A DNA stretch of 41,577 nucleotides from a virus: the IMG/VR virus record IMGVR_UViG_3300020131_000076, positions 1 through 41,577 of that record; one strand, 5' to 3'. Positions 1 through 5,995 of the stretch are shown here, one piece after another (within the stretch, counting starts at the first letter, position 1; every line of letters begins with the position of its first letter). Both the position numbers and the translations under genes were made by a program. The notes beneath the pieces are model-generated. The model worked only from the letters and a program-made list of their open reading frames with translations, was not told where the DNA came from and ran no database searches.

Positions 1-2
1 GT

Positions 3-191
3 CTTGTTGCATTGGTGATTGCTTCACACTTCCTAACGGTGGTGACTAATCTAAAGAACGCTTTTTTGCCTACTGAGTCAGCTTCCAGGGTAGAAAACCA
101 TTACTTTGGGAATGTCACTTACATAACTCATACTGATTGCACACATAAAGAAGAACGCAACTCTTTAGTTTGTTCTTTATATGAAAGGTGA
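3..191 (+). CDS. C-terminal part of junction-spanning small membrane protein
   Basis: This is the continuation of the frame that starts at 41370 and leaves the right end mid-codon; base 132 here equals base 41577. Unique sequence from 133 adds a hydrophilic tail with two cysteines (near TDC and LVC) and stops at TGA 189-191. On the circle the protein has 88 residues. Bases 1-6 are one nucleotide shorter than the matching right-end sequence, so the 5' part must be read from the right end. The tail beyond the membrane segment probably lies outside the cytoplasm, and its two cysteines could form a disulfide (inference). No family recognised. Confidence 0.7.
   Translation, partial: LVALVIASHFLTVVTNLKNAFLPTESASRVENHYFGNVTYITHTDCTHKEERNSLVCSLYER
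7..132. repeat. Left copy of 126-bp terminal direct repeat
   Basis: These 126 bases are identical to 41452-41577, the last 126 bases of the window. Just outside the repeat, the left end reads gtcttgTTgc and the right end gtcttgTTTgc, so one T is missing at the left. The reading frame crossing the repeat joins cleanly through the right-hand version. The repeat shows that the sequence closes on itself. It may be an assembly overlap of a circular molecule or a true short terminal redundancy; sequence alone cannot separate these. Confidence 0.93.
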
Positions 192-196
192 TATTT

Positions 197-268
197 ATGT
201 TAGTGAAAGATCTGATCAATGTGTCTACTTGGCAACAGTTGTGGAAGTATTCTAAGGATCTTGATTAA
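197..268 (+). CDS. 23-residue ORF downstream of the membrane protein
   Basis: A short frame, MLVKDLINVSTWQQL onward, begins five bases after the stop of the membrane protein and is preceded by GAAAGGTG, a usable ribosome site at 183-190. It stops with TAA at 266-268 and overlaps the end of the convergent HNH gene by 4 bases. It may be a real micro-protein translated with the upstream gene, or chance. It looks amphipathic with no membrane segment. Confidence 0.4.
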   Translation: MLVKDLINVSTWQQLWKYSKDLD

Positions 269-531
269 CTCAAGAATTCCATAATCAGTCTAACATCTAA
301 ATCCTGCCGAGTTCGTTCAGTGTCGCAACCTTTTTCCGAGTTGCATTTCCAACAAAGGGGCTGAATATTTGTTGAGACATTTTTACCACCTATTGACTGG
401 GGCACTATATGGTCTGGAGTTAAAAAGCTTTCTGACATGCTAGGCAGCAAACCCTGCAACTCTCCGCTAACCCCACAGTAGGCACATCTGTAGTTGTAAA
501 TTCTCTTAACTTTCTCGAATGCTATTGCCAC
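265..531 (-). CDS. HNH endonuclease, small
   Basis: The 88-residue protein has a compact HNH fold: CAYC zinc knuckle (about residues 16-19), the DHIVPQSIGG catalytic block (about 40-49), and a second knuckle CWKC followed by NSEKG (about 59-67). HNH enzymes cut DNA with a metal bound in a beta-beta-alpha finger. In phages they act in packaging, as homing enzymes, or in early DNA metabolism. Start is GTG at 531 with AGGAG just upstream, overlapping the end of the preceding gene by 10 bases. On the circle it lies about 9 kb from TerS/TerL with the glycan cassette in between, so a packaging role is possible but not supported by adjacency. Confidence 0.85.
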   Translation of the reverse strand: MAIAFEKVKRIYNYRCAYCGVSGELQGLLPSMSESFLTPDHIVPQSIGGKNVSTNIQPLCWKCNSEKGCDTERTRQDLDVRLIMEFLS

Positions 532-713
532 AACACTCCTAAATAATTTTTATTAAGAACTAATGGGGAGAGGCAAGGATTTGACGAGAGTCTTTTTAGG
601 TAGGACTTCCACCTACTCAGGTCTTTAACTCGTATAGTCACCTTGCATAAGTCGTCAGTCATCCGACTATCTTTATCATGGACGCTGCGCAGAAACTCGT
701 GGACTCTTACCAT
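522..713 (-). CDS. Hypothetical 63-residue protein over a tRNA-Leu-like region
   Basis: The frame opens with ATG at 713 and ends in TAG overlapping the GTG start of the HNH gene, the tight packing seen throughout this operon. The product is basic, with no recognisable domain. It is unusual because the same strand shows tRNA-Leu-like pieces: a D-arm just upstream, a TAA anticodon-like loop, a variable-arm-like hairpin and an acceptor-like end. The stretch may therefore be a gene grown over a tRNA relic, or a structured RNA that happens to be open. The ribosome site is weak. Confidence 0.5.
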   Translation of the reverse strand: MVRVHEFLRSVHDKDSRMTDDLCKVTIRVKDLSRWKSYLKRLSSNPCLSPLVLNKNYLGVLWQ

Positions 714-750
714 CTAAGCGTCTACCTATTCCGCCACTCTCACCCCATTA
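561..750 (-). other. tRNA-Leu-like relic or structured element
   Basis: Read on the minus strand, bases 737-719 are TGGCGGAATAGGTAGACGC, the hallmark D-arm of bacterial tRNA-Leu. The ends pair: CCCCATTA at 743-750 complements TAATGGGG at 561-568, extended by AGAG/CTCT across a 2-base bulge. Between them are a GTTAAAG loop (anticodon TAA), a GTAGG/CCTAC hairpin like a Leu variable arm, and TCAAATCC like a T-loop 3' half. However, the anticodon and T stems do not pair, and about 90 extra bases separate the D-arm from the anticodon loop. It is not a functional tRNA as written; it could be a relic or a mimic. Confidence 0.35.
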
Positions 751-754
751 ATCC

Positions 755-970
755 TCAAAGACCTACTGTTATACCATCACCTTGAATCACCTTAATTTTG
801 ATATTTGGTACAAGATATTGAGAAGGGGCTGTAGTAATTTGCCAACCTTCGCATTCCTCATAATCACAGTCACAGGGTGCTACATCACTATCTACTAGAA
901 CAGCACGATATCCATGTTTAAGTGCATTCTGTTGAGCTTTTTTAACAAATTGTTGTTTAGTAATTTTCAT
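755..970 (-). CDS. Hypothetical small acidic protein, Cys cluster
   Basis: 71 residues with a basic N-terminus and a central CDCDYEEC cluster that could bind a metal. Start ATG at 970 is preceded by AAAGGACTAAC, a good ribosome site. It follows the upstream overlapping pair by one base and belongs to the early accessory operon. No family recognised. Confidence 0.7.
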   Translation of the reverse strand: MKITKQQFVKKAQQNALKHGYRAVLVDSDVAPCDCDYEECEGWQITTAPSQYLVPNIKIKVIQGDGITVGL

Positions 971-971
971 G

Positions 972-1232
972 TTAGTCCTTTAAGTAGTCTGCATCACTAA
1001 TTCTAGTATACCCGTTTACTTCAGGTTTAATTAATTGTGTTCGTTGTTTAGAGTTTTTGATGCGCTCTTTGAGCTTGGCTTTGTAGTCTTGCCAGGTTTC
1101 ACTCGAACATTTATCAGTTGGTAATAATCTTTTGGTAATGGATACCCCAGGCTTTCCTCCCCGTCCTTGAATAGGATTATCGTTTCGTTGGTCTTTGGAA
1201 ACACTTTGTATCGCATAAGCACAGTCACACAT
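972..1232 (-). CDS. Hypothetical protein, frame A of an overlapping pair
   Basis: 86 residues: MCDCAYAIQS at the start, a charged helical C-terminal half, ending DADYLKD one base before the next gene. Codon third positions are AT-rich as in neighbouring genes, which favours this frame as the original one. An in-frame TGA sits immediately before ATG 1232, so the start is fixed there. The nearest ribosome site, GGAG at about 1251-1248, is better spaced for the other frame. No family recognised. Confidence 0.6.
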   Translation of the reverse strand: MCDCAYAIQSVSKDQRNDNPIQGRGGKPGVSITKRLLPTDKCSSETWQDYKAKLKERIKNSKQRTQLIKPEVNGYTRISDADYLKD

Positions 1233-1240
1233 TCAGACAT
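1031..1240 (-). CDS. Hypothetical protein, frame B of an overlapping pair
   Basis: 69 residues starting at ATG 1240, which has the well-spaced ribosome site GGAGTAGTACA. It overlaps frame A (972-1232) for about 200 bases in another phase. The product looks protein-like (KVFPKTNETIILF, then a Lys/Ser-rich tail) but its third codon positions are richer in G/C than those of its neighbours. It is either a second real product made by overprinting, or the translated frame with A as its shadow. No family recognised. Confidence 0.5.
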   Translation of the reverse strand: MSECVTVLMRYKVFPKTNETIILFKDGEESLGYPLPKDYYQLINVRVKPGKTTKPSSKSASKTLNNEHN

Positions 1241-1244
1241 TGTA

Positions 1245-1460
1245 CTACTCCTTATTCGGGTTTTGTTCTGAAAGTATCTTAAGTGACTGAGCAATGCTCT
1301 CTAACGCTTCAACTTTCCGAACTTCTAAGCTTTTTGGAAAGGGGTCAAAACCTGTGCCACCTGTGCCAGCACCACCTTTTCCTGCAGATCCAGCAGCACT
1401 TCCCCCACCATTACAATAGCCGCAATTCTGTGAGTTGTGACAATAGTGATCGCTATTCAT
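1245..1460 (-). CDS. Hypothetical Gly-rich protein with Cys knuckle
   Basis: 71 residues. The N-terminus holds CHNSQNCGYC, then a low-complexity Gly/Ala/Ser linker (about residues 18-36), then a charged helical tail. The pattern suggests a small metal knuckle on a flexible linker. Start ATG 1460 follows AGAAAGGCAACA and overlaps the upstream gene by 8 bases. Function unknown. Confidence 0.65.
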   Translation of the reverse strand: MNSDHYCHNSQNCGYCNGGGSAAGSAGKGGAGTGGTGFDPFPKSLEVRKVEALESIAQSLKILSEQNPNKE

Positions 1461-1713
1461 TGTTGCCTTTCTCTTCTGTGAGGATAGCTAGCTCATCCCT
1501 TTGAACATCTTTAACCATGTTAACAACATCAGCACCATCTCGTGTTTCTGGCCAATTACTACCAATCACCTGCTTCTCAACCTCTTTTGCAAAGTCTTTA
1601 AGGGTTTGGAGAAGAAAGGCTTCTACTTCTTCTGGCGTGTTTTCAACATGTCCCCAGTCATGGATGGATAACTGTTTTCTAAACCTTTTTAGTGTTTTTT
1701 GAGTAAATGTCAC
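1453..1713 (-). CDS. Hypothetical 86-residue helical protein
   Basis: Starts with GTG at 1713, directly after the previous stop, with AAAGGACTAA as ribosome site. The product is charged and predicted helical, with a basic N-terminus (KTLKRFRKQL) and an acidic middle. No domain recognised. Part of the early accessory operon. Confidence 0.65.
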   Translation of the reverse strand: MTFTQKTLKRFRKQLSIHDWGHVENTPEEVEAFLLQTLKDFAKEVEKQVIGSNWPETRDGADVVNMVKDVQRDELAILTEEKGNNE

Positions 1714-2073
1714 TTAGTCCTTTGGTTGAGTAAGAGACATCATAATGTCAAAACAGTGGCGTATTCCTTCTAACTTGCCCTTGAAATACTCAAATGGAAT
1801 AGTTCCCACTCTTTCATCATCCTGCATGGTTTTGCAAATGTTGTAGGCTTCATGAGCTTGTGACTCAAATTGTTTCCAAAGGTCTCTACAAGCCTCCTCC
1901 ACTAGTCGTTGAGATTCAGCATCCTTTTCATCAAGAGCTTTCTTTATCTTGTACTCAATTTCAGTTTCTACTAAATCAAACTCCATAGTATTGGTGTGTA
2001 AATTAATGTTTTGTACGTGACTAGCAATAACTCTAGCTTTTTTTTCGTTTGGCAATTCGGTAGGGTTAGTCAT
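1714..2073 (-). CDS. Hypothetical 119-residue helical protein
   Basis: I place the start at ATG 2073 (MTNPTELPN), which overlaps the upstream stop as TAATG and has AAGGAG nine bases upstream. A TTG 6 bases earlier is less likely. The sequence is rich in Glu, Lys and Gln and looks like a long helical or coiled-coil segment (about residues 38-90). No family recognised. Confidence 0.7.
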   Translation of the reverse strand: MTNPTELPNEKKARVIASHVQNINLHTNTMEFDLVETEIEYKIKKALDEKDAESQRLVEEACRDLWKQFESQAHEAYNICKTMQDDERVGTIPFEYFKGKLEGIRHCFDIMMSLTQPKD

Positions 2074-2417
2074 TAGCAATGCTCCTTACATACTGGACAT
2101 AGTCTATTGTCATCTAGTGGGGAGTTACAGCAGGGAGAAACATTTTCTTGAGCTTTTGTTTCCCATAAATTATTAGTGTCAGGCTTAGAGTTTAGTTTCT
2201 CTAGGTATTTTTGAGCTTCCTCATTATTTATAAACTGCAAATATCCCCCATCTTTTGAATTGGCTATGAGGTTTCCTAGCAGCTTTAGTAACTCAACCTC
2301 ACTAATGAACCAGTCTCTGCCTTTTTTGAATGCTTTAAGAGTTTTACGAGCTATCCTTTGGCGTAAGTTGTCTGCTTTGATACCTGTTAGTTGTTCAACT
2401 TCTTTAAGAGATTTCAT
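2073..2417 (-). CDS. HTH DNA-binding protein with C-terminal zinc ribbon
   Basis: 114 residues. The N-terminus SLKEVEQLTGIKADNLRQRI followed by W-F-I-S-E is typical of MerR/excisionase-type helix-turn-helix proteins that read short operators. The C-terminus holds CC and CPVC-x3-C cysteines consistent with a zinc ribbon. It could be the excisionase or a transcription regulator; it is far from attP, so the excisionase role is only a guess. ATG 2417 lacks a clear ribosome site. A GC-rich hairpin (2444-2471) separates it from the gene upstream. Confidence 0.65.
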   Translation of the reverse strand: MKSLKEVEQLTGIKADNLRQRIARKTLKAFKKGRDWFISEVELLKLLGNLIANSKDGGYLQFINNEEAQKYLEKLNSKPDTNNLWETKAQENVSPCCNSPLDDNRLCPVCKEHC

Positions 2418-2443
2418 AGTGGTTTTGTCATATACTGTTATTG

Positions 2444-2471
2444 CCCCCGCCAGTCTCTCAACAAGCGGGGG
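2444..2471. terminator. GC-rich hairpin between genes
   Basis: CCCCCGC (2444-2450) and GCGGGGG (2465-2471) form a 7-bp stem. The plus-strand 3' side is TATTTTAT, a weak T-tract; the minus-strand side is not T-rich. It lies just after the stop of the minus gene ending at 2482. It is probably a partial terminator or mRNA-end hairpin. Confidence 0.5.
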
Positions 2472-2481
2472 TATTTTATAC

Positions 2482-2784
2482 TTATAAACTTAAATACATT
2501 CCGGTGTTTTGTTCTATTACTTGATGTAATTCCTCAACATGCACGTCTTCAATATGTGCAATTTCTTTGATTTCAATACCTCTGATATTAAAAAAGGTGA
2601 CGTTATAGAGATCAGCCATGTTTAAAGAGACTCTAATTTTACTAACTCTTTTGTCATTCTTACCTACTGAGATTATTAATTCTCGATAACCCGCTACTAA
2701 CTGTTTTGCTCCTAACATTTTTAAGCCACGTGCTCCAATTTGGTGAGCTATCTCTAGTGCTATTTGATTTGTTGATTCTTGCAT
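2482..2784 (-). CDS. Conserved phage protein of unknown function
   Basis: 100 residues. The layout MLGAK near residue 25, LNMADLYNVTF in the middle, and a C-terminal LHQVIEQNTGMYLSL matches, from memory, a widespread family of small phage and plasmid proteins with no known function. Start ATG 2784 has a strong GGAGGAG site. Its own promoter lies upstream (2820-2848). Confidence 0.75.
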   Translation of the reverse strand: MQESTNQIALEIAHQIGARGLKMLGAKQLVAGYRELIISVGKNDKRVSKIRVSLNMADLYNVTFFNIRGIEIKEIAHIEDVHVEELHQVIEQNTGMYLSL

Positions 2785-2819
2785 TGGGTCTCTCCTCCAC
2801 TGCTTTATTACTAAGCATT

Positions 2820-2848
2820 AGTATAATACGTTATCGTATTGTTTGCAA
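2820..2848 (-). promoter_or_regulatory. Sigma70-like promoter, minus strand
   Basis: Read on the minus strand: TTGCAA (2848-2843), 17-base spacer, TATACT (2825-2820). It would drive the gene at 2784 and the rest of the early accessory operon. TTGCAA is its own reverse complement and also serves the plus-strand promoter beside it. Confidence 0.5.
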
Positions 2849-2871
2849 TAGGCATTTTACTCAAGTATAAA
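2843..2871 (+). promoter_or_regulatory. Divergent plus-strand promoter sharing the -35 box
   Basis: TTGCAA (2843-2848), 17-base spacer, TATAAA (2866-2871). It points at the plus-strand ORF at 2931. The same palindromic hexamer is the -35 box of the minus promoter, so the two may exclude each other. Confidence 0.45.
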
Positions 2872-2930
2872 GCTTTCTATCTAGCCAGCGGAGAACGTTA
2901 GACCTATTATAAACCCAGAGGTAAAGGAAC

Positions 2931-3140
2931 ATGAGAAAGTATTTCATGACTCTATTCTCTGCTACTTTCCTTACAATAAGTGTGATCTTTAACTTTTGGT
3001 TTCTGGGTTATTTTCTCCCTATACTTAAATCTTCTAATTTGCCTAAGACCTCCTTAACTTGCGCCGAAATGTCTTCTTGTTTACCTTCGATCTCCAGCTC
3101 CTCTGTTCTGTTTTTCAAATACACGGTTACAAGCCAATGA
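2931..3140 (+). CDS. Possible small membrane protein, antisense overlap
   Basis: A plus-strand frame with a good ribosome site (AAAGGAAC before ATG 2931) and a promoter at 2843-2871. The first about 33 residues are strongly hydrophobic (FMTLFSATFLTISVIF, FWFLGYFLP) and mostly lie outside any minus gene. The rest is the antisense of the gene at 3008-3226 and looks like shadow coding, rich in Ser. It may be a real membrane peptide or an antisense RNA that happens to be open. Confidence 0.35.
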   Translation: MRKYFMTLFSATFLTISVIFNFWFLGYFLPILKSSNLPKTSLTCAEMSSCLPSISSSSVLFFKYTVTSQ

Positions 3141-3226
3141 TCTATAAACTCATATTCGACAGGCTCAGAAATGCCAATAATTTCGCTTAATAAAAATGTG
3201 TGATTGCCAATTGAGATCGTTGCCAT
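3008..3226 (-). CDS. Hypothetical 72-residue protein
   Basis: Starts at ATG 3226 after a strong AAAGGAGATAT site. Beta-rich N-terminal half (ISIGNHTFLLSEIIGI) and an acidic helical C-terminal half (EELEIEGKQED onward). No family recognised. The plus-strand ORF at 2931 overlaps its 3' half. Confidence 0.7.
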   Translation of the reverse strand: MATISIGNHTFLLSEIIGISEPVEYEFIDHWLVTVYLKNRTEELEIEGKQEDISAQVKEVLGKLEDLSIGRK

Positions 3227-3255
3227 ATATCTCCTTTACGTACTATGGTTGGTAG

Positions 3256-3423
3256 TTAGATTCTTTCCAAATAACAAATCAAGTAATAATCTTCCCCTTC
3301 AATAATTCTTTGATCAAAACCTGGTCCTATCCTCCATGTTCCAGTAATTTTTATTCCTCTTTTCTTTTTAAATTCCTGAAGCTCTCTTTTTGTTTTAAAA
3401 GATTTTGCTCCAGCAATTGTCAT
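3256..3423 (-). CDS. Hypothetical basic 55-residue protein
   Basis: A short gene with ATG 3423 after AAAGGAACT and stop TAA at 3256-3258. The product is MTIAGAKSFKTKRELQEF onward: a Lys/Arg-rich helix, then a beta-like segment with WRIGPGF and YYLICYLERI. It fills the gap between two minus-strand neighbours exactly, which supports it. No family recognised. Confidence 0.65.
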   Translation of the reverse strand: MTIAGAKSFKTKRELQEFKKKRGIKITGTWRIGPGFDQRIIEGEDYYLICYLERI

Positions 3424-3430
3424 AGTTCCT

Positions 3431-3724
3431 TTAGGTGGTAGTGGAGTGGTTAGGCTTGATAGTCATTTCTTCACTGCAATAACTACATCGTCTTTTGTTC
3501 TCAAATAATTCTTTTGGATAACCATGGATAGGCTGCCAATCATGAGGTTTTTCACCGTTTAAACATGGTGTTTCAAAAGCCCACAAGTTAATTGAAAAAC
3601 TGGCATTGTACATAAAATATTTGTCACACTCTTGACACTGGGTTTCATAGTTCACGTCTTGCTCCCAACCTTCATGGTTTTCTTTTTGCGTGTGTCCACA
3701 ATAAGGACAGTCAACTTCTTCCAT
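3431..3724 (-). CDS. Zinc-ribbon protein
   Basis: 97 residues with three CxxC pairs: CPYC (about 6-9), CQEC (about 30-33) and CSYC (about 80-83), which is typical of a double zinc ribbon. The middle is aromatic-rich (WAFETPCLNG). Start ATG 3724 has AAAGGAATTAT. Such proteins bind nucleic acid or partner proteins; no specific function can be assigned. Confidence 0.7.
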   Translation of the reverse strand: MEEVDCPYCGHTQKENHEGWEQDVNYETQCQECDKYFMYNASFSINLWAFETPCLNGEKPHDWQPIHGYPKELFENKRRCSYCSEEMTIKPNHSTTT

Positions 3725-3734
3725 ATAATTCCTT

Positions 3735-4097
3735 TCACTCTTCTACGGGTAGAGAGTCATCATTAGTTAGTAAATTAAGAACATCATCACGATTTATTTG
3801 AGTATTAAATCCGTACTCATCACGGTCTATCACTGGTATTTCAAGTACTTCTCCATATAGTTCTTTTTCACGCTCTTCCACTGCCTTGGTGATTTCAGCT
3901 TTGATGAAGTTTTCAATATCATAGGCACAACCTACTTCATGAACATTAATCATTGCTCCAGAAGATTGGTATATCACTCCTAGGGACTTAATATAAGCTG
4001 ACCCAAACTTCTCCCTAAACCGTTCTTCCCAACTCTCTGTGGATGTGTTTACATTAGAGGTTACATTCTCCTTGGTGGGGTTTACATTCTTTGTCAT
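3735..4097 (-). CDS. Hypothetical 120-residue acidic protein
   Basis: The N-terminus is Asn/Thr/Ser-rich (about residues 3-20) with repeated NV motifs, followed by a charged helical region and an acidic C-terminus. Start ATG 4097 is 15 bases after the previous stop. No family recognised. Confidence 0.65.
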   Translation of the reverse strand: MTKNVNPTKENVTSNVNTSTESWEERFREKFGSAYIKSLGVIYQSSGAMINVHEVGCAYDIENFIKAEITKAVEEREKELYGEVLEIPVIDRDEYGFNTQINRDDVLNLLTNDDSLPVEE

Positions 4098-4112
4098 ATA
4101 TTTCTCTCAAAA

Positions 4113-4316
4113 TTAACTTCTTAATTTCCCTTTTGTGTACAAATAGGACAACACTACGTAAATCTCCTCAAGTCTTTCCTCATGTTTTTCTGGCTCGAGA
4201 ATCAGTCTTGTGATTTCCTGTGCGGTTACCATACCTGGTAAGTACGGTTCCTGGTTTTCATCTTTTGGCAGCTTAACTTTTTGCCACAAAGTAACTATTT
4301 CGTTTTCAATATTCAT
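4113..4316 (-). CDS. Hypothetical 67-residue helical protein
   Basis: Starts at ATG 4316 after the strong site AGGAGGAGTTT. The product (LWQKVKLPKDENQEPYLPG, then TAQEITRLILEPEKHEERLEEIYVV split over two helices) looks like a compact helical protein. No function can be assigned. Confidence 0.7.
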   Translation of the reverse strand: MNIENEIVTLWQKVKLPKDENQEPYLPGMVTAQEITRLILEPEKHEERLEEIYVVLSYLYTKGKLRS

Positions 4317-4357
4317 AAACTCCTCCTAGCCCCCTTTTTTTGGTGTCAAAATATATG

Positions 4358-4714
4358 TTATTTAAGCGGTCTTAGACGGCTAAATTGTGCTTCTGTTTCA
4401 TCTCGATCATTTTCTACAAGTTCATGGTGGCCAATACAAAGCAAGAGTGTGTCGTTGACGCTGTCTAGCTCTCCAGGCTCTAAGTTTCTCCTTTTGTTTC
4501 GGTGAGCAAAGGTTAAATAGTAGGTACTGTTACATCGAGAGCCATCAGCGTTTATGTACTCGCAACTCTCTATTTTGAGACTTCGATATAAAGCTTTAAG
4601 TGCCAGCCTTGCTTTATTCCACTCTTCAACCCTACCCACTGACTGGCCATTTATCTTCTTCTTTTTGGGGTTTACGACTTTACCTAGCTGATGTGATTTT
4701 GAGTATTCATTCAT
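4358..4714 (-). CDS. HNH-like nuclease, second copy type
   Basis: 118 residues from ATG 4714, chosen over an upstream ATG because it gives a short overlap with the previous gene, as usual here. A basic N-terminus (NPKKKKI) precedes a zinc/HNH-like core: C-x9-C (CEYINADGSRC), FAHRNKRR, and LLCIGHHELVEN. The order Cys pair, AH-x-N/K, C-x2-HH fits a divergent HNH finger. It may cut or bind DNA in replication or recombination with the RecT protein. Less certain than the HNH at 265. Confidence 0.6.
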   Translation of the reverse strand: MNEYSKSHQLGKVVNPKKKKINGQSVGRVEEWNKARLALKALYRSLKIESCEYINADGSRCNSTYYLTFAHRNKRRNLEPGELDSVNDTLLLCIGHHELVENDRDETEAQFSRLRPLK

Positions 4715-4976
4715 TTTGTAATTCCTGAATTTTGGTGATAATTGATGCTTTATCAATCAAAATCTTGGTGTTTTTAATCGAAATGTAGGCGTCTGGCTCA
4801 TCTAAAATGATGTTTTCAACCCGTTTTAAGGTCTTTGAAATTGCTTGCTGTAGCTCGTTTTCCAACTCCTGAAGGGTAAGGTAGTGACTACTAATGTAGG
4901 TTCCATTTTCATCAAAATAGACCTTTCTCACTCCATGTCCATTTTTTGGTTCAATTAATTTGTACCTGTTGGCCAT
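4707..4976 (-). CDS. Hypothetical 89-residue protein
   Basis: ATG 4976 overlaps the previous stop as TAATG. The N-terminus is beta-like (KVYFDENGTYIS) and the C-terminal two thirds form a charged helix (ELENELQQAISKTLKRVE). No family recognised. It shares an 8-base overlap with the HNH-like gene that follows. Confidence 0.65.
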   Translation of the reverse strand: MANRYKLIEPKNGHGVRKVYFDENGTYISSHYLTLQELENELQQAISKTLKRVENIILDEPDAYISIKNTKILIDKASIITKIQELQNE

Positions 4977-5179
4977 TATGAGTTTCCCTTTAAAGCTATT
5001 AGTTTTCTAATTCTGTCCCAGTTTGGTGACCTTCCGGATATTGACGCCTTCTTATTCCAGATGCGTAATATAGCGATGCTTACCTTGAAATCATGTGCTA
5101 TATCCTTTTTTGACTCACCACTCCGTATCCTTTGTAGTGCTTCAATAATTAGATCGTCAGAGATGCTAAACCGTCTCAC
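4976..5179 (-). CDS. Small helix-turn-helix protein
   Basis: 67 residues with GTG start at 5179 and AAGG five bases upstream. IRSGESKKDIAHDFKVS followed by RIWNKKAS is a homeodomain-like helix-turn-helix of the kind used by transposase N-termini and small phage regulators. It probably binds DNA; operator unknown. The next gene overlaps it by one base. Confidence 0.65.
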   Translation of the reverse strand: MRRFSISDDLIIEALQRIRSGESKKDIAHDFKVSIAILRIWNKKASISGRSPNWDRIRKLIALKGNS

Positions 5180-5186
5180 TAGTACC

Positions 5187-5405
5187 TTATTCCTTCCACA
5201 CTATCTCTAGTGCTATTTCAAGAGGATTTTTAGGATCTCCTGGCAACTTGTCTCGTGTTTCTAGCTCTTCTTTACTGGGATCTGCTATATAACCATCTGA
5301 AAACTCAACTCCATACTGGTGGGGGGCATAGTAATTGTCATGCCAAACGGCGCTATCCCACTCACCTGTTACTGGATGTTTAGTCATTCTTGAATAGGTG
5401 CTCAT
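5187..5405 (-). CDS. Hypothetical 72-residue protein
   Basis: I chose ATG 5405 (MSTYSRMTKHP) because AAAGGAAAAA stands right before it. An in-frame ATG at 5492 would add 29 basic residues and overlap the upstream gene. The product has a Trp/Tyr-rich middle (EWDSAVWHDNYYAPHQYG) and an acidic C-terminus. No family recognised. Confidence 0.65.
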   Translation of the reverse strand: MSTYSRMTKHPVTGEWDSAVWHDNYYAPHQYGVEFSDGYIADPSKEELETRDKLPGDPKNPLEIALEIVWKE

Positions 5406-5478
5406 TTTTTCCTTTCTTTTTTGTATATTGCTCCAAAACAAAAACCTTTGTAGTAATTTGATATAGTCTTTATATTGT

Positions 5479-5649
5479 TTATCTCTTTGCATCTGGGTTT
5501 TCTTCTATAAAGGTTGCTAACCAAAGCATGGCTTGCACTACGATCCTTTCTAACTCTGTAAGTTCTTCCTCCCTTTTGTCCTTTAACCTGTCATATTTCT
5601 GAGCTAACTCAGGGTGATCTTCTTTAGCTCGGGCAGAGAGCTCTTTCAT
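5479..5649 (-). CDS. Hypothetical 56-residue coiled-coil protein
   Basis: A short gene: ATG 5649 after GAAAGGAT, stop TAA at 5479-5481. The product is almost one long charged helix (LAQKYDRLKDKREEELTELE) ending in a hydrophobic face (VVQAMLWLATFIEE). It lies between two other small genes with minimal spacing. Function unknown. Confidence 0.65.
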   Translation of the reverse strand: MKELSARAKEDHPELAQKYDRLKDKREEELTELERIVVQAMLWLATFIEENPDAKR

Positions 5650-5653
5650 AGCA

Positions 5654-5794
5654 CTATCCTTTCAACACTACCTTGAGGTAGTACAAAATTGCTTTTCCAA
5701 AACCGCCATATGTTTGACGACCAAAGTAGAGAACGGGCAGAAGTAACGGAAAGAGTAATACTGCTGTTGCCCTTTCAACTAATGACAGTTTCAT
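5654..5794 (-). CDS. Hypothetical 46-residue membrane protein
   Basis: ATG 5794 after AAAGGATTTT, stop TAG at 5654-5656. One hydrophobic segment (AVLLFPLLLPVLYFG, about residues 11-25) is flanked by positive residues, so it is a single-span membrane peptide. It could be an early host-directed or superinfection-immunity peptide; no family evidence. Confidence 0.65.
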   Translation of the reverse strand: MKLSLVERATAVLLFPLLLPVLYFGRQTYGGFGKAILYYLKVVLKG

Positions 5795-5803
5795 AAAATC
5801 CTT

Positions 5804-5995
5804 TCACCCAACTCTGTTAAACTGGAATTTGCTGTTGGGTAATAACTGGGTGATAAGTGGCTTTTTCTTGGGTTTTGAGTATTTCCTTTTGATACAGGAC
5901 TGACATAATTTTGATCTGAATGTTAGGAAGATGTCTCCACAGTCGATACACATGGCCTCGTGCTTTGGCCTATGTGAGGCAGATCTTCTGAACAT
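5804..5995 (-). CDS. Basic zinc-ribbon protein
   Basis: 63 residues with CIDC (about 16-19) and CQSC (about 32-35) spaced as in a zinc ribbon, followed by a Lys-rich stretch (KRKYSKPKKKP). Start ATG 5995 with GGAGAAAGGTTAT. Likely binds nucleic acid; exact role unknown. Confidence 0.7.
   Translation of the reverse strand: MFRRSASHRPKHEAMCIDCGDIFLTFRSKLCQSCIKRKYSKPKKKPLITQLLPNSKFQFNRVG

Noticed and set aside
561-750. A tRNA-Leu with a group I intron
   Set aside because: The insert is about 90 bases, too short for a group I core, and the anticodon and T stems do not pair. Kept only as a relic or mimic.
2931-3140. Calling the plus-strand ORF a confident gene
   Set aside because: Its C-terminal two thirds look like shadow coding of the minus gene at 3008-3226; kept only at low confidence for its ribosome site and promoter.
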